Source of the DNA: Pomphorhynchus laevis
Taxonomy: Eukaryota; Acanthocephala; Palaeacanthocephala; Echinorhynchida; Pomphorhynchidae
Reading direction: 5' to 3'
DNA: 64,000 nucleotides
Assembly: GCA_012934845.2 (NCBI GenBank)
Contig: WNNJ02003366.1
Location: forward strand, 22,340 to 86,339
Of this stretch, positions 35,101 to 44,924 are shown piece after piece. Each line of letters opens with the position of its first letter. Positions within the stretch are counted from its first letter, which is position 1. Below the pieces are notes generated by a model that saw nothing but the letters and a program-made list of their open reading frames with translations, was not told the origin of the DNA and did no database searches. Position numbers and translations under genes: made by a program.

Positions 35101-36884
35101 GATCAAAATAATTAAATTATTAACGACTTCATAGTTAACGACTCGTTAGATTTTTTGCTTCAATTAGTTTAATAATATATTCGTTGTGTTCGTTATTAGA
35201 TAACAAACTTTCTATCTTATTGTATTATAATTACGGAATGTTTCTATTAAAATAAATTTAGAATTATCATTTCGTTTTGTATAATCTTCGGTTAATTTTT
35301 AATTGAAATAATTTGCCATTGCTATTTTAGATAGGTGATTTTGGGCTCGCCAGAGAATACGGGTCGCCATTGAAACAATACACTCCAGTTGTTGTAACAT
35401 TATGGTATCGTTCTCCTGAGTTGTTATTGGGTACAAAGGTAATTGATTAAAATGCTCGAGTTCTTTGCAGTTATTCGTTTTTAATTTATTAAAGTTATAT
35501 TCCACCAGTATCGACATGTGGAGCGTCGGCTGCATTTTTGGTGAGCTCTTGCTGCATAAAGCCTTATTTCCTGGAAAGTCCGAAATTGATCAATTAAACT
35601 TAATATTTAAAGTACATGTTTTTACTTATTGATTTTAAAAACAAGGTTTTTGTTCTAATTGAAAGGACCTAGGCACGCCAAGTGAACGTATCTGGCACGG
35701 CTATAGCGAATTACCTGGAGCCAAGAAAACAAAATTTGCGGACTATCCGTACAACACATTACGTAGTCGATTCAACGCGATTAAACTTTCAGAAAACGGA
35801 TTTGAATTGCTTAATCGGTAATTAATTGTGCTTTATTTAATATATTTTTTCGATCGATTTGTAGATTGCTGACATATGACCCGAAAAAGCGTATTTCAGC
35901 GGAAGATTCTTTAAAACATAAGTTTTTTACTGAATTTCCAGCACCTATAGATGCTAGTATATTTCCAACTTGGCCTGCCAGATCCGAAGGCGGAAGATTA
36001 GAAAAGCATTCATCGCAGGCGTCTGAACCGAAACCTCCGTCAGGTGGCAAAATGTTCAAAAAGCTAATGGTAATATTTTTTATAATTAAAGTATATTTAA
36101 TTATAATTATAATTTTTTCATTTCTAATTAGCAACAAATTGAGTTTTATATTAGATTAATTTGAATATTTTAGTTCGATATTAATATTTAATTTAAATAT
36201 ATTAAATTTAACTTATATTTTTATTGTAATTATCTTTTGTAAAATGCTATATTTTTATGAAAATTTCCATTAAATTTGAAGGAACCAGCTGCATTATACA
36301 AATATTGTTGATATTATGAGTCAATTCAGCAAACAAAATTGAAAATATTCAATATTTCAATATCCAGAAATGTTTATAATTAAGATTTTAAAGTCTATAA
36401 ATTAAAAGGATTTGATTTGTACTATCCGATTTTATGTAAATTCCATTTAGATTTATATCAATTTAGTAATTTGAAAAATAGTCTGGAACGATTTATTAAA
36501 ATAAATAAAGTTTGTTATAATATTTCAATAGCTTTTGCTATTACCACCAATGAAAAACCACAGTTCGTTCCGAATTATACCACAATTACAAACTCTCAAA
36601 ATATTGGAATTACTATATTCGTAATAAATCTTTATTTGTTCTTATCTTTCTATCAGATCATAAAAACGAAAATGGTAATTATTTGAAGATCGAAAATTCA
36701 ATTAAGCTTAAGTAAATTAGTACAAAAATACTTTAGTTCATCGCTGCAAAAACTGCGATAATCCTTATTTCATTCTCGTTTATTAATATTTTCAATTATT
36801 AATTATGAAATTTAGGGTGACGATTATGGATTGCAAGCTTATGAACAAGGAGATTCTGCTGGCTTTACGCTGCGGTTCTTCTAA
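29133..36884 (+). CDS. CDK11: CDK11 (PITSLRE) serine/threonine kinase, 12 inferred exons
   Basis: A cyclin-L-dependent kinase of the nucleus that phosphorylates splicing and transcription proteins. Exons inferred from GT-AG sites and phase: 29133-29212, 29263-29347, 31036-31159, 32365-32604, 32696-32817, 34027-34135, 34299-34420, 35331-35438, 35495-35611, 35666-35817, 35865-36069, 36816-36884; 1533 nt, 510 aa, all phases agree. Visible: [13 protein letters not shown] (Gly loop), [10 protein letters not shown] (Lys), FPITSLREI (name-giving PITSLRE), [100 protein letters not shown]. All catalytic residues are present. The N-terminus (exons 1-3) is Ser/acidic and shorter than in vertebrates (about 780 aa); those exons rest on splice phase only, and more 5' exons are possible. 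Confidence 0.88.
29600..29900 (+). mobile_element. Possible solo LTR-like sequence in CDK11 intron 2
   Basis: A GC-richer block stands out from the AT-rich intron. It has a polyadenylation-like TATTAAA near its end followed by a T-rich GTCTGTCG stretch, as in R-U5 regions of LTRs. No second copy and no clean ends are visible in the window, so family and limits stay open. It would be an old fossil. Confidence 0.25.
30033..30967 (+). mobile_element. LINE-B fragment (RT) inside CDK11 intron 2
   Basis: Same strand as the gene. It matches LINE-B copy 1 from about 19370 to 20310: the region before SAFD, then FDIVNHS-like sequence, the motif B region with a shifted frame, [14 protein letters not shown] and the post-RT part. 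It has frameshifts and stops and lacks the LINE-B tail, ending at the same palm-distal point where copy 1 reads CATCCTACCCCTAC. The short open frames at 30422-30670 and 30831-31046 are pieces of it. It is of intermediate divergence. Confidence 0.75.
31746..31900. repeat. Foldback MITE copy 1, CDK11 intron 3
   Basis: An almost perfect long inverted repeat of about 155 bp. Both arms read inward as AATTATTGRAKCTGGATCAAA, AAGGAAA, TTTCGCTAACTTCTGTTAGC, then a short asymmetric centre. No coding capacity. Further copies lie at 32024-32150 and 47675-47846. Its transcript would form a hairpin within the CDK11 pre-mRNA. Confidence 0.85.
31984..32011. repeat. 28-bp perfect palindrome
   Basis: ATGTATTTTATGAT followed directly by its exact reverse complement, without spacer, between the two MITE copies in CDK11 intron 3. 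It is AT-rich, so chance or a small inverted duplication are both possible. Confidence 0.7.
32024..32150. repeat. Foldback MITE copy 2, diverged, CDK11 intron 3
   Basis: Starts GAGCTGGATCAAAGAAAACAGG, has TTTCGCTAAGTTCAGTTAGC in the left arm and GGTTAGCGAAATATC in the right, and ends near TTTTCCTTC. It is shorter and more diverged than copy 1, 120 bp away. Confidence 0.7.
32818..34026 (+). other. CDK11 intron 5
   Basis: A 1.2-kb intron. Its middle (33000-33640) is less AT-rich than the other introns and contains an ATTTATATCTGATA repeat near 33030-33080 and a short GC inverted repeat (GGCCACGAT, GCCA, ATCGTGGCC) near 33085. An open frame at 33262-33549 shows no similarity that I recognise. 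I see no exon or element in it. Confidence 0.4.
34727..34798. repeat. Two adjacent hairpins sharing a GTTGTAAC core, CDK11 intron 7
   Basis: CAGTTACAAC, loop TCTTG, GTTGTAACTG is followed by AAAAGTTGTAAC, loop TTTCA, GTTACAACTTTT. Both stems are perfect and use the same core, so the region holds four copies of one 8-mer in alternating orientation. Confidence 0.7.
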
Positions 36885-37200
36885 ATGCAAAACTGATTTT
36901 GTATATTGCCTGTGTACATTGTATCTTCGCTTATTTAAATTAAGTTTTTCCTTGAATTATAAAATGTGACTTTTCTTGACCAAAAAACTTGAATTTTGTC
37001 CTTGATTTTTAATTTAATTTAAAAGTGCTCGCTATTGAAGATTACAAAGAAATTTTGTCAAATATAAAATGTAAGCTGTCGTTATCATTTAGGATAATAA
37101 AACATTTTAAAAATAATAACATTTATTTTAAAACTAAATGTTATTATTTAAACATTTTTAAATAATTTATTTAAAATAATAATCCTATGCCGCTAAGGCG
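36885..37200 (+). other. CDK11 3' UTR and downstream spacer
   Basis: AT-rich sequence after the CDK11 stop. An AATAAAA at about 37096 could be the polyadenylation signal. No other feature seen. Confidence 0.35.
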
Positions 37201-37289
37201 GAGAAGGGGAACCAACATCAAAACGGTATTACCATACTACAACCTTAATAAGCAAGCATCTACCAAATTAATAATACTAATTCACAGGT

Positions 37290-37840
37290 CGTTAATCCGC
37301 TATAGGGACAGTGTTTTTAAATGAATGCAAGTTCGAGCGTGTAAGAGCTGTTGGCATATACATAAACAGTATTTACAAATACAGGTGAATTCTCGTGGAT
37401 GGCACATAATTATATTTGAGCAAAACTTTCCATGAAAACCGTCAAGAGAAAATCGACTTTCAAAACATACTAAACGAAGAGGCTTTGGATTAAAATTATC
37501 GGCAGGTTCTTCAATAAACATAAATGTTAAGTCAAACAAATTATATTTTTTTATCCTTTGCGTTATTCAATCCATCTCCCTTTTCATCCTGTTTCCTAAT
37601 GATGGCTTATAAAGAGTGTGGATAATATGATTTATCCAAATGTCTGGGAATTCAACGACAGGTGTAAATTTAATATCACTATTCAGTAAGAGTTGCTTCG
37701 AATTCCAATTCGATACTCGCGAACGAAACGTTGCCGTCTCTATGAAGGGTAAATGCTTCTGCGGGATAAACGGCAAGGGCTGCTCTCTAGTAGGATAAGC
37801 TAATTTCGAAGAGGAAACTTTGCCGGACAAGCAAAAGAAG
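37290..37840 (-). pseudogene. Unrecognised minus-strand coding relic, part of an interspersed repeat
   Basis: Two consecutive minus-strand frames (37830-37567, 87 aa; 37539-37300, 79 aa) look coding rather than random: LPFIPQKHLPFIETATF, FPDIWINHIIHTLYKPS, NPKPLRLVCFESRFSLDGFHG, and a Cys-rich end with CICKYCLCICQQLLH. I do not recognise the family. Nucleotides 37456-37637 are repeated almost exactly at 50231-50412, so this is mobile DNA rather than a host gene. Confidence 0.45.
37456..37637. repeat. Interspersed repeat, copy 1 (copy 2 at 50231-50412)
   Basis: About 182 bp nearly identical to 50231-50412, with only a few substitutions. Flanks differ on both sides: here the similarity is internal to a longer coding-like relic, there it is flanked by AT-rich sequence. 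Confidence 0.85.
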
Positions 37841-38435
37841 AATCTAAGGAAATTCCATTTTATTCTATTAATTTTCTCAAAATTCTGAATAATAAATTCT
37901 GGTAAACGACAAGAGTTGCTTTCTAGTAGGATAAGCTAATTTCGAAGAGGAAACCTTGCGGCACAAGCAAAAGAAGAATTTAAGGAAATTTCATTTTATT
38001 CTATTAATTTGCTCAAAATTCTGAATAGACAAATCTTGCTAAATAGCCGATAACCCATATGTTACCCTTGGAAGAAACATCATTTGAAAATATTTCATGG
38101 CTGTAGTTGGATAATTTGTTGAACGTAAAGGATTAATCGAACACATACAAGAAGTAACCAAACAAGCAATTATATCAAAATGATTATTAAAACTGCTGTT
38201 TAAAGGACAGATTAAAGTTAATATAGCAGAATTGCTTACACATTTTCAAATTTATACCGTTTTGAAAATATATCATGGCTGTAGTAGGATAATTTGTTGA
38301 ACGTACAAGATTGACCGAACACATACAAGAAGTAAGCAAACAAGCAATTATATCAAAATGATTAGTAGAACTCCTGTTTAAAGGACAGATTAAAGCCAAG
38401 ATAGCAGAATTGCTTACACATTTTCAAATAGATAC
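37783..38435. repeat. Two nested tandem duplications
   Basis: Block one: about 110 bp at 37783-37895 repeated at 37915-38028 (AGGATAAGCTAATTTCGAAG, then AAGCAAAAGAAGAAT). Block two: about 170 bp at 38083-38255 repeated at 38261-38438 (ACACATACAAGAAGTAA, then TTGCTTACACATTTTCAAAT). Both pairs have diverged by several percent. In plus orientation block two reads helical text such as LFKGQIK and IAELLTHFQI between stops, suggesting a decayed coding origin that I cannot name. Confidence 0.75.
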
Positions 38436-38479
38436 CGTCAACGATAAAAACATGATTTCGTGATAACATACAACCCCCT

Positions 38480-39049
38480 CGGAATTTTAAGATTTTTTTG
38501 GTAGATTAATTTGCCAAACATTCGCCATACAATACAGTTTGAGCCTAACCAATGCTGAACTCACATCGCCTTTTTTCGACAAATATATAACCAGATCATT
38601 TGCATATAAAAGACAAGAACAGTTATATTTACTTTTACATGATGGCAGATCATATACAAATAGACTGAACAAAAGTGGGCTAAGAGGGTCACCTTGATGA
38701 ACGTTCTTAATTTGTCGAAAGTATTCTGAATATTTTATTCCATCAAACTCGGACAATGTGAGGAGATAACCTGATGTAGGACATGTATTATAAAGTTTTT
38801 TTAGGCTAAGTGCGATTATTATTTTCCGGAGAAGCAAATATCAATGTCAATGCTATCGAATGCTTTTGTAAAATTTAGTAAAACCTCGTACAAAGGAAGG
38901 TGATTTGAACTCGCTTCTTGAACAGTGTTTTTTAAGATGGAGACATCACTTGTGGTAGAGAAACCTGGTCAAAAATCAGGTTGCTCGCGTAGGAGAAAGT
39001 TTGATAAATAGACTGCAAGTATACGGCTTATGATGGTAGCAAATTATTA
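38480..39049 (-). pseudogene. LINE-E reverse transcriptase remnant, 3' part (RTE-like)
   Basis: Minus strand: SRILAVYLSNFLLREQPDF and PGFSTTSDVSILKNTV before the first catalytic region LNFTKAFDSIDI (38885-38840), then an open frame at 38837-38487 with VHQGDPLSPLLFSLFVYDLP and LLYANDLVIYL, where the YADD pair is altered to YAND. The piece is interrupted on its 5' side by the Tc1/mariner element at 39050-40358 and resumes at 40361. Confidence 0.7.
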
Positions 39050-40358
39050 CAGTCCTTTTCAATTTTATAGTCACCATTTTTTCAATTTTATAGTCACCAT
39101 TTTTCATTTTTATAGTCACCTCTTTCATTTTTTATAGTTACTAATAAAAAGTTAAAAAATAAATAAAAGAAAAATAATTTTTTTTATTCTAATTAAATAA
39201 AATCAGTACGAACAATAGCCTTTTCTATCCATGTACGTATATGGTTAAAAAATCCTTCCATTATAAATATATCATTAGTTAGAATATCTTCAATCGTGTG
39301 TATAAGAACATCCCTATTAGCAGCACTTTCTCTTTGTTTCACCCTAGACTTTAAGCATGAGAAAAACTCTTCTATCGGATTGAGTTGAGGTGAATACGGA
39401 TGTAAAAACTTTAAGATATAGTTTCTTCTACAAAACGACTCCCTAACCTCTGCTGTCTTATGGATTGATGCATTGTCCATAATTATATACTTCCTATTAT
39501 CTTGTGTCTATTATCTTGGTAGTTTAGTCTCAACAAAATTAAAAATATCTAAAGATTTAAAACTTCCGTTTTTTATTTGGTGGCCTACAATACCTGTATT
39601 ATTAATAGCACATAGAACTGAAATATTCGTGCCCTTTGAATTTGGAACATTGATAAAACACTTTGTATTGATAGGTGAATATCCCATTCTTTGATAAGAA
39701 TGTAGATTAAAACCAGTCTCATCTAAAAATATCAATTGATCATCATGTATATTAGAAAATGCTGTACCATATTGAGCTCTTATGTCTTTGTTAGAATTGC
39801 TGTTTCTATTTATCCACACTAAAGTTAAAGTTTTCCTAGAATAATTCATCTTTCTTTATTATTCTTGACACTGTTGGCACTGAATATGAGCCACATACAT
39901 TATTATGTTTTAATTTTTCGCAAAGTGATTTTAAGCTAACACATGGATTAAGACTGATTTCTGAAGCAATAATATTTTTCTCAAAAGAAAAATCTTTTAA
40001 TGTATTGATTTTCTTTTCAAGGCCAGATCTAAATGTAGACATATCAACAAACTCACCTTCGGTGTATCTTTTGTAAAGTCTTTTTATAGTTCTTGAGGAT
40101 ACATTGAGTATGGGAACCATTTCTTTAAAAGACATTCCGTTACTTAGTAATCCTAGAAAAAGCTCTACTAAACGTATATTAATAGTCTGTCTTTTTTTAC
40201 ATAAGTCATCGTTATTATAATCGCTTCCAATATCATTATCATCGGTATTATTTTCATTACTTCCATCAAAAAAGAAATTCATTTTTAAGGGCCTGAAAAA
40301 ATATTAAAAAGGGGGACTATAAAAATAAAAAAGGTGACTATAAAAATGAAAAGGGCTG
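39050..40358 (-). mobile_element. Tc1/mariner (IS630-like) DNA transposon, DD34E, with TIRs
   Basis: A 1309-bp element flanked by TA (39048-39049 and 40359-40360). The terminal inverted repeats start CAGYCCTTTTCA and contain internal repeats of TTTTTATAGTCACC, four times on the left and about three on the right. The transposase is on minus in three pieces: 40282-39836 (HTH part: VSSRTIKRLYKRYTEG), 39849-39511 (LIFLDETGFNLHSY, first Asp) and 39480-39193 (MDNASIHK, second Asp; SPQLNPIEEF, catalytic Glu), with 34 residues between the last two. One frameshift lies near 39840, and a small duplication with two stops lies near 39495. It is inserted in LINE-E. Confidence 0.9.
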
Positions 40359-40360
40359 TA

Positions 40361-40490
40361 ATATGGTTGACTTAGTATTGCGATACCTCTGTCATTATTT
40401 AGAATACGAAGATTATTACCTTCTTTAAAGAGTATTTTTAGAATCACCTTTTTTCATGATATAGGGAACAAATCTCCTATCAAAACCCGA
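40361..40490 (-). pseudogene. LINE-E remnant, 5' side of the Tc1/mariner insertion
   Basis: On minus, from 40490: SGFDRRFVPYIMKKGDSK and, in another frame, EGNNLRILNNDRGIAIL, matching the RT region before the catalytic Asp (KKGD, then NYRGITLL in relatives). The next residues are found on the far side of the transposon at 39046 and below. Truncated 5' of this point. Confidence 0.6.
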
Positions 40491-41560
40491 TTGAATAACA
40501 TCACAAGAAAATTAAATGAGACTGACCAAATACATTTAATATGTTCAGCGACTATAGCATAATTACCGACTGCCCTTCTATCAGCATGTGCTGTAATAAG
40601 AATTCGATTTCATAGACTGTAAAATATGCGTTTTAGTGGCTTAGCTTTCCTAGAGGCCTTAACGATCTACTGAGAGCTACACTGCTTTTTATCTTCAATA
40701 TTTGGTTATCATAAATTACTAAAATGTTGTTCCCATTGAGAAACGGGTACACTTACTGAACGACGACGATCATGCTAATCTAATCAAATTAATAACCTAA
40801 ACAAATAAAATTAATTGATAATAATTTAATTTAGATAATCTGATCAAATAAAATTATAAAATTATAAATACTTAATTTTGAACTATCTTTTAAATTTTGG
40901 AGATTATAAAATATTATTTTATATTTTATCTAAAATTAAAAATATATACTCATATAATATTTGTAATATTTTTATATTAATGATATTACAAATATCTGTA
41001 ATATCATTTAATATTACAAATATCAAGTTTATTTTTTATAAAAGTTATCTAAAATATATTGATATTAAATTATAAATAAAATTATTAAAATCGTTTTATT
41101 TTTGTTAATAAAATTATAAATGTAAGATAAAAAATTTAATAAAATTATTAAACTATAATAATTTTATTATAACAATTTAAATATTGGCTTTTAAATGTTT
41201 GTCGGGGATTTAAAATTCAATTTTCTTATTGATATTATCACAATGTTTTACAATCAATAGATAATCAATGTAAGTACAATCAATAGATAATTCAGGCACC
41301 GCATCGACTAATCATGTTAGTCGATGCGGTGCCAGTTACATGCACGTCGATTTTTCGATGAGTAGATTTTTTGGATGATTTTCGATTATTATAAATTCTT
41401 ATAATAATATCATAATAGTTAATCATTTTGAATTAAAATTGCCCTATTTTAGTTTTAAATAGCAATTTTGATCTTATTTTCAAATTGAAAAATTTATTTA
41501 CCTGGTCCAGCTGTAATTAAATTTAAAGGCACATCTGAGTATCGCTATTATTAAAAAATG
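40491..41560. other. AT-rich region with one GC-rich perfect hairpin
   Basis: No gene recognised. It is notable only for the hairpin at 41295-41333 and the repeated CAATCAATAGATAAT just upstream (41250-41292). Confidence 0.45.
41295..41333. other. Perfect 17-bp GC-rich hairpin
   Basis: Arm GGCACCGCATCGACTAA at 41295-41311, loop TCATG, and an exact reverse complement at 41317-41333. It stands in more than 1 kb of AT-rich sequence. It is too short for a typical animal pre-miRNA stem. Possible readings are a tiny foldback element, a cruciform or a structured RNA. Confidence 0.8.
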
Positions 41561-41564
41561 ATTT

Positions 41565-41635
41565 ATTTTAACGTGGCAAAAGCGTGCCAGCGCACGCTTA
41601 CATGACAACAACAAAACAAAAATGTAAAGTGATAA
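41565..41635 (-). mobile_element. LINE-B tail only (severely 5'-truncated copy)
   Basis: About 70 bp in minus orientation: ACATTTTTGTTTTGTTGTTGT, ATGTAAGCGTGCGCTGGCACGC and TTTTGCCACGTTAAAATAAA. It matches the tails at 50510-50575 and 44925-44985 and keeps the hairpin (41582-41597). A dead-on-arrival insertion. Confidence 0.75.
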
Positions 41636-41734
41636 CTCACTATTAGTAAAGTAATAACTCACCATTTAATAATAATTTTAGAGATTTATATATAAATCAA
41701 TTCATCTCTTAATACCATATTAAAACTTCATCAT

Positions 41735-42290
41735 TCTGTTGATTCCGACGCGTCACCATCAATTCTCCTTTGAGAATATTCGCGAGCGATTATGTAGAAT
41801 ATTTGTTCTCTTTGTCAAGGGCGAAGATTCCCCTCGACTGGCAAAATCAATAGTTATCGTATTTAAAAAGAATTTATGCCTCGTGTTGGCAATTTTAGGC
41901 AAATCAGTTTTATCATACATTTGCTGTAAAGTAATAGGGAGTCTAATCTTGAATGAAATCAATCAACATTCTACTCTCAATAACATTAAATCCTGCCCCG
42001 ACATGAATTTCGTGCTTGTAAGTCAAATGTTTTGAAAGTGAAAATTGCTAGGATTAATTGGACGAGTATTTTCGACATCGATATCGCATGCCTTTGACTC
42101 AATCAACCACAATATATTAATAAACACACTTATTGGATATCCCTTTGATTCCATAATAGTCTATTGGATTCGTGCATAACTTCAAGAACGAACCGCCGAA
42201 GTCCGAATTAATAGAACTCTTTTGCTTATTATTGGTATACAACAGCCGATGAGCGGTGGCTTCTTTTTGATGGATCTCTATGTAAAAAGT
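41735..42290 (+). pseudogene. Old LINE reverse transcriptase relic
   Basis: Plus strand, badly decayed. AKSIVIVFKKN and FCKVIGSLILNEIN resemble the RT N-terminal fingers, and further on SINHNILINTLIGYPFDSII and YWIRA follow the first catalytic region, with the Asp-containing start altered. Stops and frame changes are frequent. The family cannot be given. Confidence 0.5.
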
Positions 42291-42384
42291 ACAATGTCAG
42301 TAAAACAAAAAAATTCAAATCAGGTTCGACTTCCTATAAGAGCAATACACTGTTCAACGCACGCCGAAATTCTCGGATGTTCCG

Positions 42385-44640
42385 TCATTCAATTGCAGAT
42401 GACGGAAGCCTGTTCCAACTGTTTATCGCTCGATCTCTGATATCCTGATGGTGTCGATCAACTTTTCTACGATGTTTGAGCGTTAGTCGATGTCCACGTA
42501 ATTGCTCGGAGTTGCGTAGGGAAAACATGAAGTTGAGGGAATGAGTGGGCGATAAAATTGCCCTCCATACTAGCATAGGATCAGCTTTTACCAAACTTTC
42601 ACAAACCGTTGAAACACCTAGGATTTCTAACTTCTGGTCAAACGGCAGGTCTTTGACAGTGGGAACAAGACGAGTAGCCGACCGGAGAATTGATTCGTAA
42701 GCCACAATGTTCTTGCGCAGATGTGGATACGCTGCGGGAGATGCGTATAGCATGCGAGATTCGATGTAGGCCTTGTCTATTATTCTAAAACTACGTACCT
42801 CTAGTGATCCAAAAGATCGTCTAATGATGCCAGTAGTCCGACGGCAATTGGCCGAAACTTTATTTACGTGAACGCTCATATCGAGCGTATTAAGCGTAGA
42901 TACCCCTAAATCATCGATTTTATCTGTAGAATCAATCGACATGTTTCCAATTTTATAAGAGCAACGAATGTCTGGAGAGCCGATCCGCATATGTCTACAT
43001 TTAGTCGCATTTATCATCAGCCTATTGATACACCATTTATTAATGGAATCCAGGCATTTTTGAAGAGCGCTAACATCGGAATCATCAATGATTCGCATCC
43101 AAACCTTAAGATCATCTGCGTAGGTAACACATTTCGACGTTAAGTTGTTTGTAATTTCATTTACATATATATTAAATAGAATTTGACTAATGGCCGATCC
43201 CTGCGTAGCGCCTGTCGTCATCATTGAGTAACTAGAAAGATAATGGCTTATGCGTATTGCAAATGCAAACGAGCAGTTGCTTACGAATGATTGAATCCAG
43301 CGTAACAATGAGCCCCGTACACCAATGTTAGATAATTTGTTTACTAGCAAATTGGGAATAACTCTATCGAATGCTTTTGATAAGTCTATAAATATCTCAT
43401 CTACTTTAGAGCCACTCATCATTGAATCCACCCAGCTTGCTCTCGCTTTTACAAGGTTCGTTACCGTTGAGCGATTTGGCCTAAATCCATGTTGAGTGGG
43501 GCTGAGGCGATTGTTATCTTTAACGAAAGCGCTAAGGTGACGAAGAATCAATTTTTCTAATACATTACAAGCTACAGATGTGAGACTGATGGGACGGTAG
43601 TTGGAAACCTGGGATTAATCGCCTTTCTTGAAAATTAGACGTACAATAGCCTTAGTCCAATCAGATGGTAGATAACCTGTGTTCAGTGAACTTCTCAAAA
43701 TAGAATCTAAGGGAGCGTATATTGCATGGGTCAATTCCTTTAAGAGTATTGGAGGTATATGGTCAGGACCTGACGAGGCGTTGCGGGGTAATTTAAGCAG
43801 CTCGTGCAGTACCTCTTCATCACTAAATTCAATGTTAGATATGACTACTCTAGGTAGAAGTACATTGTGTTTAGTTTGGATTATACCATCGGGGATCGAC
43901 ACTCTATCTTCTTTAATAGCGAAATAGTCCATAAAATGAGCAGCTACATCAGTTGGGGAGGTCAAGATTGACCCATTTTCGGCCAATTGCTATGAACAAT
44001 CTGTCGAGTGTATAGAACGTGGAAGTATAATTTTGAAAGCCACCCAAGGATTGTTATGAGTGGAGCGGCATATATTTGAGATGAAACTGCGTTTTTTTTT
44101 GTTTTTTTTTTCAGAATAGAAACCGTATTCCTGCAATGACGGTAGTGTTCAAAAGAAAGTTCCCCTTTTTTGTACGCATGGAAACATCTATCACGGTGTT
44201 TGATTAGATCAAGCAATTCCGCATCTAACCATTTCGGATGTAGTTTTCGTGTACGATTCTGACGTATCGGAGCAAAATAGTCGAGAGCACAATGTAATGT
44301 TGTCTTAATGAGATCCCAAGATTCTTGGATGTCTGCTTTCGATGGGTCGGGCCAATACATACAGGAAATTATACTGTGCATGACATCATAGTCGATCTTA
44401 AAAGGATTCGACGTTTTAACCGTTCCGGCATATGGTCTGAGTACGTTGAATTCTATTGAGATAGTCGAGTGATCGCTTGATCCTAGTGGTGGTCCGTATT
44501 TGACGTTTTTTTTATCAGGTCCGTATATGTCTAGCAGTGACCCGCAAGTGTCGATTTTGAGACTTATTTGTTCAATTTGTATGCATGTGAGCGCTTCCCT
44601 CCTTAATGCAGTCAAACACGTTGATGTATACAAATGATCT
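42385..44640 (-). pseudogene. LINE-C ORF2 (CR1-like, related to LINE-A), 5'-truncated
   Basis: Minus strand from 44633: endonuclease end (GPPLGSSDHSTISIEF), the linker HPKWLDAELLDLIKHRDRCF, then after a frameshift at about 43975 the RT: SSGPDHIPPILLKEL, AIVRLIFKKGD, one TAA at 43612-43614, NYRPISLTSVACNVLEKL, HGFRPNRSTVTNLVKA, FIDLSKAFDRVIPNLL, TGATQGSAISQILFNIYV, VTYADDLKVW, and the tail RGHRLTLKHRRK and INSWNRLPSSAIE. In motif B, VPQG is replaced by ATQG. Only two breaks are seen apart from truncation at about 44640. The tail of the protein aligns with that of LINE-A. Confidence 0.8.
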
Positions 44641-44924
44641 TTATATATATCGTCGTATAATTAGTAACGCTGATCTAGGAGTTTTAAAGGCTGATCTGAA
44701 TACATCTGCATCATGATCAGCTAAATACTGTCAAAATATTAAAGTAGCGAAATTTGTTTACAATCTCATAGGCAATAAGTTTTCGACAACTACATATTTG
44801 ATAGAATATCAATCAATTTCACTATCGAATATCGCGATTTTTGCGTCTTGATTTCAGATAATATAAGCACTAGGAAAATCTTAAATGTGTAATAGAGCAA
44901 CTCACATTTAAATAAATAATATTT
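44641..44924. other. AT-rich spacer
   Basis: Nothing recognised. Confidence 0.4.
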
